Origin: Actinomycetospora cinnamomea | GTDB lineage: Bacteria; Actinomycetota; Actinomycetes; Mycobacteriales; Pseudonocardiaceae | Assembly (NCBI RefSeq): GCF_003096675.1 | Contig: NZ_QEKW01000002.1 | Coordinates: forward strand, 401,179-465,178 | Length of the DNA: 64,000 nt | Direction: 5' to 3' | Shown here: piece by piece, positions 43,090 through 51,230 of the stretch | How positions within the stretch are numbered: position 1 is the first letter of the stretch | How the letters are laid out: each line of letters opens with the position of its first letter | Notes under the pieces: generated by a model | Database searches by the model: none | What the model was told of the DNA's origin: nothing | What the model saw: the letters and a program-made list of their open reading frames with translations, nothing else | Translations under genes and position numbers: made by a program

Positions 43090-43630
43090 GGTTCCACCGC
43101 CCGTCGCCGCCGGTGAGCACGCACCGGGACAGCGGCGCGACGTCGACCCGCCACGCGCCGGGGGGCCCGGCCCCGAGGGCGTGGGCGACCGCGGCGCGGA
43201 CGACGGGCGGGTCGACGACGGCGAGCACGACCGCCCGGTCGGTCCGGGGGAGGGCGTCCATCCAGGCCCCCACGCGCCCGAGGAGCGCGCCGAGGGACTC
43301 GCCCCTCGGCGGTGCGGCGTCGGGGTCGGTCAGCCATGCCTGCAGCGTCGCCGGGTCCTCGACCGCCAGATCGTCGGGCGCCCGCCCGACCCAGGCGCCG
43401 GGGTCGGGCTCGGCCGGGGCGTCGCCGTCGACCGGACGACCGGGCAGCGCGAGCTCCGCGGTCTCCCGACAGCGGCGTGTCGGCCCGCACCACAGGAGCT
43501 CGGGCGGGGCGAGGACGCCCGCGAGCGCCGACGCGGCGCGCCGCCCGCCGTCGTCGAGCGGCTCGTCGGCGGGGAAGCGGGCGTGCCGGGACGCGGTGGT
43601 CGCGGCGTGGGCGAGCAGGTGCAGGCGCAC
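43076..43630 (-). CDS. Histidine-phosphatase-fold protein with altered active site
   Basis: A 184-residue phosphoglycerate-mutase-like protein. The usual RHG reads LLAHAATTASRH, keeping the His but losing the Arg, and the second catalytic His position (usually VTHxxVVRAAV) reads VVDPPVVRAAV, with Asp. FPADEPLDDGGRRA, LWCGPTRRCRETAELAL and RGESLGALLGRVGAW are otherwise typical. Such proteins occur near CbtAB and cobalamin genes, which fits the context, but enzyme activity is doubtful. Start at ATG 43630; the ABC permease stop is at 43640, so it is the last gene of that operon. Confidence 0.65.
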   Translation of the reverse strand: MRLHLLAHAATTASRHARFPADEPLDDGGRRAASALAGVLAPPELLWCGPTRRCRETAELALPGRPVDGDAPAEPDPGAWVGRAPDDLAVEDPATLQAWLTDPDAAPPRGESLGALLGRVGAWMDALPRTDRAVVLAVVDPPVVRAAVAHALGAGPPGAWRVDVAPLSRCVLTGGDGRWNLRLG

Positions 43631-43639
43631 GGCACCGAC

Positions 43640-45370
43640 CTAACTGCTCGTCCGCGTCTCGCGCACGAGGGCCACGACGACGGCGAGCAGCACCAGCCCG
43701 ACGGCCGGGGCGAGGATCGTCCACGGGGCGCGCTCGACGTAGGCCAGCGAGGCGGCGAGCACCGCGCCCCACTCCGGGGAGTCGGGCGCCGCGCCGAGCC
43801 CCAGGAACGACAGGGCGGCGATGCCCAGCGCGGCGTGCGGGACGCGGGCGAGCCCGTGGCGTACGACGGGACCGACGACGGCGGGCAGCACGTGCCTGCG
43901 CGCCACGCGCCACGGCGACGCCCCGGCGAGTACCGCCGCGCGCACGTACCCCGACGCCCGCGCCTCGACGGCCAGCGTCCGAGCGTGCACGGCCAGCGGC
44001 ACCCAGCCGACGGCGGCGACGGCGATCGCGGCCCCGAGCAGGCCGGGGCCCGCGATCGCCGCCACGACCAGGCCGACCACGACCGGGGGCAGCGCGTTGA
44101 GGACGTCGGCCGCCCCGGCCCGCGCGGACCGCCGACCGACCCCGACCGCGAGCCCGATCACCAGGCCCACCGCGGTCACCGCGACGGCGGTGCCCACCGT
44201 CAGCAGGGCGCCGTGCGCGATCCGCGCCCACAGGTCCCGGCCGACCGCGTCGGCCCCCAGGGGCAGGGACCACGACGGCGGGGCGAGCCGGCGCCCGGGG
44301 ACCGTGGTCGACGCGTCCCGGGGCAGGCCCGCCACGACGACGGCGGCGAGCACACCCGCGGCGGCCCACGGCGCCCACGAGCGCGCGCGGCCGGAGGCGT
44401 CGGGCACCCCGGAGGGCAGCTCCCCGCCCGCGCCCGCCGGGCCCAGCAGCGCACGGTGCGCCAGGACCCCGGTCCCGCCGAGGGCGAGGCCCAGCACGAC
44501 CAGCAGCATGATCGCGGCCTGTGCGACGGGCAGGTCCTGGGCCAGCACGGCGTCGAGCGCGAGCGTGCCCACCCCCGGGATGCCGAAGAGCTGCTCGACG
44601 GCCACGGCGCTGCCCAGCAGCCCGACGACGAGCAGGGCGATCTGCGGTGTCGCCGTGGCGACGGCGCGTCGCGCGACCCCGACCGCGACCGTCGCCGGCG
44701 GCGTGCCCCACGAGCGCCACGTCCGCACCCACTCCTCGGCCAGCGCCGACTCGGTCGCCGACGACAGCATCCGCGCCAGCAGCCCGCCCGCGGGCAGGCC
44801 GAGGGCGAGCGCGGGCAGGACGAGGTTCGCCGGGCCGGCGAACCCGGTGCTGGGCAGCAGCCCCGCACCGACGGCGACGACCGCGACGAGCACGGCGCCC
44901 AGCACGATCTCGGGGATCGCACCCAGGACCGAGGCGGCGACCGCGCTCCCGCGCCCGGTGTCCGTCCCGCCCCGCCGCGCCGCCTGCCACACCCCCGGTG
45001 CGAGCAGGGCGACGGCGGTCACCGCGGCGACCACGACCGCCGCGACCGCGAGCGTCAGCGACACGCCCAGCGCCCCGGACACCGACGGACCCACCGGCGC
45101 GCGCGACACCCACGACGTCCCGAGGTCACCCCGCGCGACATCGCCCAGCCAGCCCAGCGCCCCACGGACGGGGTCGGCGGGCAGGTCGAGCTCGGCCCGC
45201 AGGGCCTCGAGGGCGGCCGGGTCGACGCCGCGTTCGGGGTAGCGCACGTGCAGCACGCTCGCCGCCGGGTCGGTCTCCCACAGCCACGGCAGGGCGGCGA
45301 CGACGAGCGACACCAGCACCACGGCGACCGCGCCCGAGACGAGGGGCAGGAGCCGCCGGGCCGGGGTCAC
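43640..45370 (-). CDS. Fused DppB-DppC type ABC permease
   Basis: A 576-residue permease that combines both subunits of a peptide/nickel importer. The N-terminal half (about 1-300) has DppB features (RGDLGTSWVSRAPVG, GLLPSTGFAG, VEQLFGIPGVGTLALDAVLAQDLP) and the C-terminal half (about 310-576) DppC features (LGADAVGRDLWARIAHGALLTVG, EARASGYVRAAVLAGASPWRVARRHVLPAVV, LSFLGLGAAPDSPEWGAVLA). Normally these are two genes. The GTG at 45370 is taken; the preceding sequence is a dispersed repeat. It follows the binding-protein gene across 82 bases. Confidence 0.85.
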   Translation of the reverse strand: MTPARRLLPLVSGAVAVVLVSLVVAALPWLWETDPAASVLHVRYPERGVDPAALEALRAELDLPADPVRGALGWLGDVARGDLGTSWVSRAPVGPSVSGALGVSLTLAVAAVVVAAVTAVALLAPGVWQAARRGGTDTGRGSAVAASVLGAIPEIVLGAVLVAVVAVGAGLLPSTGFAGPANLVLPALALGLPAGGLLARMLSSATESALAEEWVRTWRSWGTPPATVAVGVARRAVATATPQIALLVVGLLGSAVAVEQLFGIPGVGTLALDAVLAQDLPVAQAAIMLLVVLGLALGGTGVLAHRALLGPAGAGGELPSGVPDASGRARSWAPWAAAGVLAAVVVAGLPRDASTTVPGRRLAPPSWSLPLGADAVGRDLWARIAHGALLTVGTAVAVTAVGLVIGLAVGVGRRSARAGAADVLNALPPVVVGLVVAAIAGPGLLGAAIAVAAVGWVPLAVHARTLAVEARASGYVRAAVLAGASPWRVARRHVLPAVVGPVVRHGLARVPHAALGIAALSFLGLGAAPDSPEWGAVLAASLAYVERAPWTILAPAVGLVLLAVVVALVRETRTSS

Positions 45371-45380
45371 GGGCCCGTCC

Positions 45381-45446
45381 CGGCGTGTCGCGGCCGCGAG
45401 CGTGTGGCGATCCTGGCGTTCGTCGCCAGCAAAGCCGCATTGCTCG
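45381..45446 (-). repeat. 66-bp dispersed repeat, copy 1
   Basis: 58 of 66 bases match a second copy at 61541-61606, same orientation, with the last about 24 bases (CGCCAGCAAAGCCGCATTGC region) identical. It contains a small inverted repeat (CTGGCG ... CGCCAG) and a second hairpin (GCAA-AGCCGCA-TTGC). It lies in a spacer between the binding protein and permease genes. Confidence 0.8.
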
Positions 45447-45452
45447 AACGCC

Positions 45453-46970
45453 TCATCCGCGCCGGGTCTCCTGCGTGACGAGGACCTGCTCGTTCGGATC
45501 CTCGGCCACGCCGGTGACGCCCGCGCCGACGCCGATCCGTGCGCGCTCGGTGACGTGCGGGACGACCGCGTCGGCAGCCAGCACCCGGGCCTCCACCTCC
45601 AGCGCGGCCCGGCGGCGGGCCTCGACGTCGCTGGTCTGCGCGGCGGTCGCCAGGACCGCATCGGTGGCCGGGTCGCAGTAGCCGGCCCAGTTGTAGCCGC
45701 CAGCGCAGGAGAAGTCGCTGGTCAGGTAGCCGATCGGGTCGCCGGTGTCGAGCTGCTGCGACCGGCTGACGATCACGGCGTCGAACGTGCCGGTGCCCAG
45801 CTGCGCCTCGAACGCCGAGCTCTCCAGCACCGTGACGTCGACGGTGAAACCGGCGCGCCGCAGCGCGTCGGCGTCGGCCGCGGCGATCTCGGGCAGCTCG
45901 GCGCGGTCGGAGTAGGTCGCCAGCCGGATGCGCTGGCCGGTGGGCGGGGTCGGCGGGGTGTCGGCGTGCGCGGGACGCGCGCCAGGAGCCACAGCCCACG
46001 GGGTGGCCGGCCCGAAGAGGCCGCCGGCGGGGTCGGCGCGGCCCTCGTAGATGGTGCCGGCGACGTCGATCGGGGCGATCGCCGCGCGCGCCGCGGCCCG
46101 CAGGCCCGGGTCGGCGAACACCGGCGAGCGCTGGTCGAGGTACACCGCGACGCTGCGCGGCAACGGCACACCGACGACGCGCTGGGGGGCGGTGATCGAG
46201 GCGACCTGGGAGGCGGGGATGGCCTCGGCGACGTCGAGCTCGCCCGCGCGCAGCGCGTTCGTCCGTGCCGCGCCGTCGGTCAGGAATCGGGCGTCGATGC
46301 CGGGCGCGGCCACCGGTCCCCGCCACGAGGACGGGTTGGCGTCCAGCGCGGCGCCGGTCGAGCCGTCGACGCGGGTGAGGACGAACGGGCCCGTGCCGGC
46401 ACGGACCGGGCTGGGACGGGTCGGGTCGGCGTAGGCGCCGGCGGCGAGGACGACCAGCTCGGGGGAGGCCAGACGTTGCGGGAGCACCGGGTCGGGGACA
46501 GGCGTGGTGACGACGACGGCGTCGGGACCGTCGGGGCGCGCGGTGAGAGGGGCGCGGCCCTCGGCGAGGGACGCCAGCGCGCGGGGCGCCGGGGTGGCCG
46601 CCGCGGCGCGCGTCAGGCTGTTCACCACCGCCTCCGGGGTGAGCGGCGACCCGTCGTGGAAGGCGACGCCGGGGCGCAGGGTGAAGCGCCAGCTCGTGGG
46701 GGAGAGCTGCGTCCACGCCGTCGCGAGCGCGGGCTCCGGGCCACCGGCGGCGAGCGTCACCAGGGGCTCGGTGACCCCGAGCCTCGTGGCCAGGGTGGCC
46801 TCGTTGCCGTAGGGCGAGAGCCCGGAGGTGGGCGGGAACGACAGGCCCACCCGGAGCCGGCTCTCGGTGCCCTCGCTGCCCTCCACGCCGCCCTCCACGC
46901 CGCCCGAGCCGCTGAAGCAACCGGCGAGGACGAGCGCGAGCAGGGTCAGGACGGCGGCGAACCGGATCAC
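45453..46970 (-). CDS. ABC transporter substrate-binding lipoprotein (SBP_bac_5)
   Basis: A 505-residue peptide/nickel-type binding protein. A lipobox LVLAGC ends the signal peptide (Cys18), followed by a Gly/Glu/Ser linker and the family fold: LRVGLSFPPTSGLSPYG, WRFTLRPGVAFHDGSPLTPEAVVNSL, GTGPFVLTRVDG, and a C-terminal GGYNWAGYCDPATDAVLATA. It starts at ATG 46970, four bases inside the MFS stop. In this setting, next to cobF and CbtAB, it may bind cobalt or nickel as a complex, but the sequence does not show the ligand. Confidence 0.88.
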   Translation of the reverse strand: MIRFAAVLTLLALVLAGCFSGSGGVEGGVEGSEGTESRLRVGLSFPPTSGLSPYGNEATLATRLGVTEPLVTLAAGGPEPALATAWTQLSPTSWRFTLRPGVAFHDGSPLTPEAVVNSLTRAAAATPAPRALASLAEGRAPLTARPDGPDAVVVTTPVPDPVLPQRLASPELVVLAAGAYADPTRPSPVRAGTGPFVLTRVDGSTGAALDANPSSWRGPVAAPGIDARFLTDGAARTNALRAGELDVAEAIPASQVASITAPQRVVGVPLPRSVAVYLDQRSPVFADPGLRAAARAAIAPIDVAGTIYEGRADPAGGLFGPATPWAVAPGARPAHADTPPTPPTGQRIRLATYSDRAELPEIAAADADALRRAGFTVDVTVLESSAFEAQLGTGTFDAVIVSRSQQLDTGDPIGYLTSDFSCAGGYNWAGYCDPATDAVLATAAQTSDVEARRRAALEVEARVLAADAVVPHVTERARIGVGAGVTGVAEDPNEQVLVTQETRRG

Positions 46971-48250
46971 GACGAGGTCCTCTCGGGGGTGGGGACGGGG
47001 GCGCGCAGGGCGGGGACGCGGCGCACGAGCACGCCCATGACGACGGCGCTGGCCAGGGGCAGCAGGGCGGTGACGGCCCAGGGCAGGGCGGGCCGGGCGT
47101 CCACGTCGAGCAGGGCACCGAGCAGCGAGCTGCCGCCGAGCACCGCCAGCCCGCCGGCCGAGGCCAGCACGCCGAAGTGCGCGCCGAGACGGCGCTCGCC
47201 GGCCAGCCGCCCGACGGCGTCCTGGGCCACGGGCACGACCGTCATCTGGCCCAGGGTCAGCAGGACGACGAACACCACCGCGGGGACCGGGCCCGGCACC
47301 TCGAGGGCGATGAGCACCGCCGTGGCGAGGAAGGACGCGGCGAGGACGCCGAAACCGAGCGGCAACGCGCGGGTGCCCAGGCGGCGGCGCACGAGCTCGG
47401 CCAGCGGGATCTGACCCAGCACCACGATCACCGCGGAGAGCACGAACAGCGCGCCGAGCACCCCCGCGGACCCGACGCGCTCGAGCTCCACGGGCAGCGC
47501 GAGGTAGAGCTGGTTGTAGCTGAGCAGCCAGGTCGAGTAGGCGGCCGTGAACGCGAGGAAGGCGGGGTTGCGCAGCACCCGGCCCCAGCCGCCGAGCAAC
47601 GGCTCACCGGCATGGGCGGCGGGCTCGCGCGGCATGACGCGCGCGAACGCGACGAGGACGACGACGAAGACGCCCGCCGCCGCGAGAGACGTGACCGCGA
47701 AGTCGACGGCGAGCAGGACCGACCCGAGCACGGGCCCGACGACGACGCCGACCTCGCCCGCGACCCCGAACATCGCGAACGCCTCGCTGCGCGTCGGTCC
47801 GGCCGGACCTCCCGCCCGTTCCAGCTCCCCGGCGCGGCGCGCGAGCTCGGACTCCACCGCCGGCGAGAACAGCGCCGCGGCGAACCCGGTGGCGACGGTG
47901 CCGGCGACGAGCAGCGGCAGCCCGTCGGCCAGCGCGAGCAGCACGAAGCCGGCGATCCGCACGACGAACCCGGTGAGGGCCACCGGCCGCGTCCCGAAAC
48001 GGTCGGCGAGCGCCCCGCCGAGGAAGAACAGCCCCTGCTGGCTGAAGGTGCGCAGCCCCAGCAGGAGCCCGACGAGCGTCGCGCCGAGCCCGAGATCGCG
48101 GGTGAGGTGCAGCGCGAAGAACGGCAGCACCAGGTAGAAGCCGGTGTTGAACGCGAGCTGCCCGAGCACGATGAGGCGCATGGGCGCGGGCAGCTCGGCG
48201 AGCCGGCCGAGCACCGACCAGCGGCGCAGCAGGGCTTTCAGTGCCGTCAT
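46967..48250 (-). CDS. MFS exporter associated with the ABC importer
   Basis: A 427-residue, 12-helix MFS protein (motif A GGALADRFGTRPVALTG). It is embedded between the ATPase gene and the binding-protein gene with four-base overlaps at both ends, so it is an integral part of the operon. In the staphylopine-type (Cnt) metallophore systems an MFS exporter of this kind accompanies a peptide/nickel ABC importer; here no biosynthetic genes are present. Start at ATG 48250. Confidence 0.8.
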   Translation of the reverse strand: MTALKALLRRWSVLGRLAELPAPMRLIVLGQLAFNTGFYLVLPFFALHLTRDLGLGATLVGLLLGLRTFSQQGLFFLGGALADRFGTRPVALTGFVVRIAGFVLLALADGLPLLVAGTVATGFAAALFSPAVESELARRAGELERAGGPAGPTRSEAFAMFGVAGEVGVVVGPVLGSVLLAVDFAVTSLAAAGVFVVVLVAFARVMPREPAAHAGEPLLGGWGRVLRNPAFLAFTAAYSTWLLSYNQLYLALPVELERVGSAGVLGALFVLSAVIVVLGQIPLAELVRRRLGTRALPLGFGVLAASFLATAVLIALEVPGPVPAVVFVVLLTLGQMTVVPVAQDAVGRLAGERRLGAHFGVLASAGGLAVLGGSSLLGALLDVDARPALPWAVTALLPLASAVVMGVLVRRVPALRAPVPTPERTSS

Positions 48251-49026
48251 CCCCACTCCACGGGCAGGACGGCGCCGAGCAGCGCCCGCGTGGCGTCGGC
48301 CGACGGCCGCGCGAACACGGTGGCGACGGGACCGGTCTCCACGACCCGGCTGGCGTCCAGGACGGCCACATCGGCGCAGAGCCGCTGGGCGATCCCGAGA
48401 TCGTGGCTGACCAGCAGCAGCTGCGTGCCCCCGGCACGGGTGAGGTCGTCGACCAGCGCGACCAGCCGGGCCCGCGTCGTCGGGTCCACCGCGCTGAACG
48501 GCTCGTCGGCCACGAGCACCTCGGGGCCGGCGGCGAGGGCGCGTGCCAGGGCGATGCGCTGGCGCTCGCCGCCGGAGAACGCGGCGGGTCGGCGGGCGGC
48601 GACGGCCGGGTCGAGACCCACGGCGTCGAGGAGCTGGGCCACCCGCGCGCCGTGGTCGCCGTCCACCCGAAGACACTCGAGCGGCTCGCGGATGCTCGCG
48701 CCCACCGGCAGCCGCGGGTCCAGGGAGCTGGCCGGGTCCTGGGCTACCACGCCGACCGCGTGGCGCAGCGCGCCGGGGGCCCGGGGCGTCACGAGGTCGC
48801 CGCGGAAGCGGACCGTCCCCGCGTCGGGCGCCTCGAGGGCGAGCAGCACCCGCAGCAGCGTCGACTTCCCCGACCCGGACGCCCCGACGATCGCGAGATC
48901 GCGTCCGGTGGGCACCTCGAGGTCGAGGCCGTCGAGCGCCGTGCGCGTCACGCCTCGTCGCCACGGCCGGGGCCGGTCGCCGGGCACGGAGTAGCGGCGG
49001 GTGACGCCCGCGAGGGAGAAGGTCAC
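48247..49026 (-). CDS. ABC transporter ATPase (DppF-type)
   Basis: A 259-residue ATPase: Walker A GASGSGKS (about 42-49), Q-loop GVVAQDPASSLDPRL, signature FSGGERQRIALARAL, Walker B VLVADEPFSAVD and the switch His in LLLVSHDLG. It pairs with the following ATPase to power the import of the substrate bound by the lipoprotein. Starts at GTG 49026, four bases inside the preceding ATPase stop. Confidence 0.88.
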   Translation of the reverse strand: MTFSLAGVTRRYSVPGDRPRPWRRGVTRTALDGLDLEVPTGRDLAIVGASGSGKSTLLRVLLALEAPDAGTVRFRGDLVTPRAPGALRHAVGVVAQDPASSLDPRLPVGASIREPLECLRVDGDHGARVAQLLDAVGLDPAVAARRPAAFSGGERQRIALARALAAGPEVLVADEPFSAVDPTTRARLVALVDDLTRAGGTQLLLVSHDLGIAQRLCADVAVLDASRVVETGPVATVFARPSADATRALLGAVLPVEWG

Positions 49027-49811
49027 GCCGGCACCTCCGGCACGGACAGCCGCGCAGCCTCCACGAGCGCGCGGGTGATCTCGTGCTCCGGCGCGGCGAG
49101 GACCTCGCGCACGGAGCCCTGCTCGACGACCCGCCCGCCCGACAGGACGAGCACGCGCTCGCACACGGCGGCCAGCACGCCGAGGTCGTGGGTGACCATG
49201 ACGAGCGCGGTCCCGGTGGCGGCGAGCGCGGTGCCGAGTCGGTCGAGCAGGGCGCGGGCGACGGGCGGGTCGAGCGCGGCGGTGGGTTCGTCGGCGACGA
49301 GCAGCCGCGGCCGGCAGGCCAGGGCGGCGGCGAGGGCCACGCGCTGGCGCTGTCCGCCGGAGAGCTGGGCCGGGCGGGCGCGGGCCAGCTCCTCCGGCAG
49401 GTCGACCTCGGTGAGCAGCTCGGCGGCCCGGCCGCGGGCGGCGCCGCGCGCGAGGCCCTGGTGGCGACGCAGGACCCCGGCGAGCTGGCGGCCGACGTCG
49501 ATCAGCGGGTGCAGCGCCGTCGCCGAGTCCTGGGCGACGAGGGCGACCTCGCGCCCGCGGACCCCGGCGAGGGCCTGCTCGGACGCGCCGACGAGCTCGG
49601 CGCCGGCGACCCGGACGCTGCCGGTCGCGGCCGCACCGGGCGGCAGCAACCCGGCGAGGGCGGCCGCGGTGAACGACTTGCCCGCCCCCGAGGGCCCGAC
49701 GATCCCGCAGCGCTCGCCGGCGTCGACGCGCAGTGACAGGCCGTCGACCGCGGTGGTGCCGCCGATGGTGAGGCGCAGGTCGCGGACCTCGGTGGCCGGA
49801 GAGGACGTCAT
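49023..49811 (-). CDS. ABC transporter ATPase (DppD-type)
   Basis: A 262-residue ATPase: Walker A GPSGAGKS (about 40-47), Q-loop ALVAQDSATALHPLIDVG, signature LSGGQRQRVALAAAL, Walker B LLVADEPTAALDPP, and His in VMVTHDLG. It is the first gene of the six-gene minus-strand operon (ATPase, ATPase, MFS, binding protein, fused permease, phosphatase-like) and starts at ATG 49811, divergent from cbtB. Confidence 0.88.
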   Translation of the reverse strand: MTSSPATEVRDLRLTIGGTTAVDGLSLRVDAGERCGIVGPSGAGKSFTAAALAGLLPPGAAATGSVRVAGAELVGASEQALAGVRGREVALVAQDSATALHPLIDVGRQLAGVLRRHQGLARGAARGRAAELLTEVDLPEELARARPAQLSGGQRQRVALAAALACRPRLLVADEPTAALDPPVARALLDRLGTALAATGTALVMVTHDLGVLAAVCERVLVLSGGRVVEQGSVREVLAAPEHEITRALVEAARLSVPEVPA

Positions 49812-50079
49812 CGGCCCTCACCCTAGAGGGCACTCGCCGTCGGAGGGCGCCTGCCTTTCGTGCTCTGCAACGCACTGGTCGCACGCGCATATCGTCATGT
49901 ATTGCCATCATGTGGCGGCATGACCGTAGCCGCGCCCACGATGGAATGTCCTGTTCAGGGCCCATAGCTCACCACATGCTGAGGTGTTGACGGTGATCGG
50001 CGGGGCCGCCTAGCGTGGGCCGGCGGCCGCCCGTCACGGCCGGCCGCCGCAATCGTGCCGTTCCGAGAAGGAGAACACC
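49812..50079. promoter_or_regulatory. Divergent regulatory region between ABC-MFS operon and cbtBA
   Basis: 268 bases. The sequence at 49886-49926 has TCATG repeats (CATATCGTCATGTATTGCCA, then TCATGTGGCGGCATGA) that may form a metal-regulator site, and a GC-rich inverted run near 50020-50050. No B12-box (GCCACTG with surrounding riboswitch structure) is visible, though cbtAB genes often follow cobalamin riboswitches. A protein repressor or activator is more likely. Confidence 0.45.
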
Positions 50080-50310
50080 GTGACCTCTGCCGGTGCCGTG
50101 TCCAGCAACCAGGCCACCGCGAAGGCCCAGGCCACCGCCGTCCCGGCGTCGGAGACGCTGCCGTGGCTGCTCAGCGCCCTGGTCGTCGGTCTCGTGCTCT
50201 ACTACGTCATCGGCGTCGACGAGGGCGCGGTGTCGGTTCTCGGTGACACCACCGTGCTGCACGAGTTCGTCCACGACGCCCGCCACTTCCTCGGCTTCCC
50301 CTGCCACTAG
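50080..50310 (+). CDS. cbtB: Cobalt transporter subunit CbtB
   Basis: A 76-residue membrane protein with one helix (LPWLLSALVVGLVLYYVIG) and the diagnostic C-terminal motif LHEFVHDARHFLGFPCH with metal-binding His and Cys residues. CbtB works with CbtA in cobalt uptake for cobalamin. Start at GTG 50080 with AAGGAGAA just upstream. cbtA follows after 28 bases, confirming the pair. Confidence 0.93.
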   Translation: MTSAGAVSSNQATAKAQATAVPASETLPWLLSALVVGLVLYYVIGVDEGAVSVLGDTTVLHEFVHDARHFLGFPCH

Positions 50311-50338
50311 TCCCCTGTCGCACGAGGAGGGAGTGGGG

Positions 50339-51193
50339 ATGGAGGCGCGCTCGTTCGTGCTGCGCGGCGTGCTGGCGGGCGCGGCCGCCGGGCTCGTCTC
50401 GTGGGTGTTCTCGCTGGTGTTCGCCGAGCCGCAGATCGAGGCCGCGATCGCCTACGAGGAGGGTCGCGGCGCGGCGGAGGAGGCCCTGGCCGTCGCGGCC
50501 GGGTCGGCCCCCGCCGCGGGCGGCGAGGAGGAGATCGTCTCCCGCGGGGTGCAGGCCACCCTGGGGATCGGGGTCGGGATGGTGGGCATCGGCATCGCGC
50601 TGGGCCTGCTGTTCGCCGTCGCGTACACGCTGCTGCACGGCCGGGTGGCGCTGCGCCCGCGGGTGCTCGCGCTGGTCGTGGCCGGCGCCGGCTTCCTGAC
50701 GATCTACGCGACGCCGTTCCTCAAGTACCCGGCGAGCCCGCCGGCGGTGGGCAGTGACGAGACCATCGGTGATCGCACGGCGCTCTACCTGCTCATGGTC
50801 ATCGGGTCGCTGGCGTTCCTGGCCGCCGCGGTCTTCGTCGCGCGCCTGGTCCGCGAGCATCTCGGCACCTGGAACGCCGTGCTCGTCGGTGGGGTCGTCT
50901 ACGTGGCGCTCTCAGCGGTGCTGATGGCCGTGCTGCCGGGGCTGGGCGAGCTGACGATCAACGTGGTGGAGAACGGACCGCGGGTCAGCGAGACACCGAT
51001 ACCGCTGCGCGACGCGTCCGGGGCGATCCTCTACCCCGGCTTCGACGCGGACGTGCTCTACGACTTCCGCCTCGCGTCGTTCGCCGCGCAGATGCTGCTC
51101 TGGGGCGTGCTCGGGCTGGTGTTCGGGGCGCTGGTCGAGCGGCGGATGGCCCGCGCCGAGACCTCCGAGCGCCCTGTGGCTGCCGCCTCGTGA
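50339..51193 (+). CDS. cbtA: Cobalt transporter subunit CbtA
   Basis: A 284-residue membrane protein with about six helices of the CbtA family: FVLRGVLAGAAAGLVSWVFSLVFAEPQIEAAIAYEE at the start with acidic residues, then TLGIGVGMVGIGIALGLLFAVAYTLL, and YATPFLKYPASPPAVGSDETIG. It is the transport part of CbtAB. Start at ATG 50339 with GAGGAGGGAG upstream. Its stop codon lies in the stem of the bidirectional terminator at 51189-51230. Confidence 0.93.
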   Translation: MEARSFVLRGVLAGAAAGLVSWVFSLVFAEPQIEAAIAYEEGRGAAEEALAVAAGSAPAAGGEEEIVSRGVQATLGIGVGMVGIGIALGLLFAVAYTLLHGRVALRPRVLALVVAGAGFLTIYATPFLKYPASPPAVGSDETIGDRTALYLLMVIGSLAFLAAAVFVARLVREHLGTWNAVLVGGVVYVALSAVLMAVLPGLGELTINVVENGPRVSETPIPLRDASGAILYPGFDADVLYDFRLASFAAQMLLWGVLGLVFGALVERRMARAETSERPVAAAS

Positions 51194-51230
51194 GTGCTCG
51201 TCCGTGCCCTGGCACGGACGAGCACTCACG
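51189..51230. terminator. Bidirectional terminator containing both stop codons
   Basis: Perfect 20-base arms (51189-51208 and 51211-51230) with only 2 bases between. The cbtA stop (TGA, 51191-51193) lies in the left arm and the feoB stop (TCA, 51226-51228) in the right arm, so one hairpin ends both convergent transcripts. Confidence 0.9.

Noticed and set aside
43076..49811. Complete opine-metallophore biosynthesis locus
   Set aside because: No nicotianamine-synthase-like, opine dehydrogenase or amino-acid racemase gene is in the operon; the glutamate-racemase-like gene at 557 is 42 kb away.
49812..50079. Cobalamin riboswitch ahead of cbtB
   Set aside because: No GCCACTG B12 box or the surrounding conserved helices are visible; the space is only 268 bases and shared with a divergent operon.
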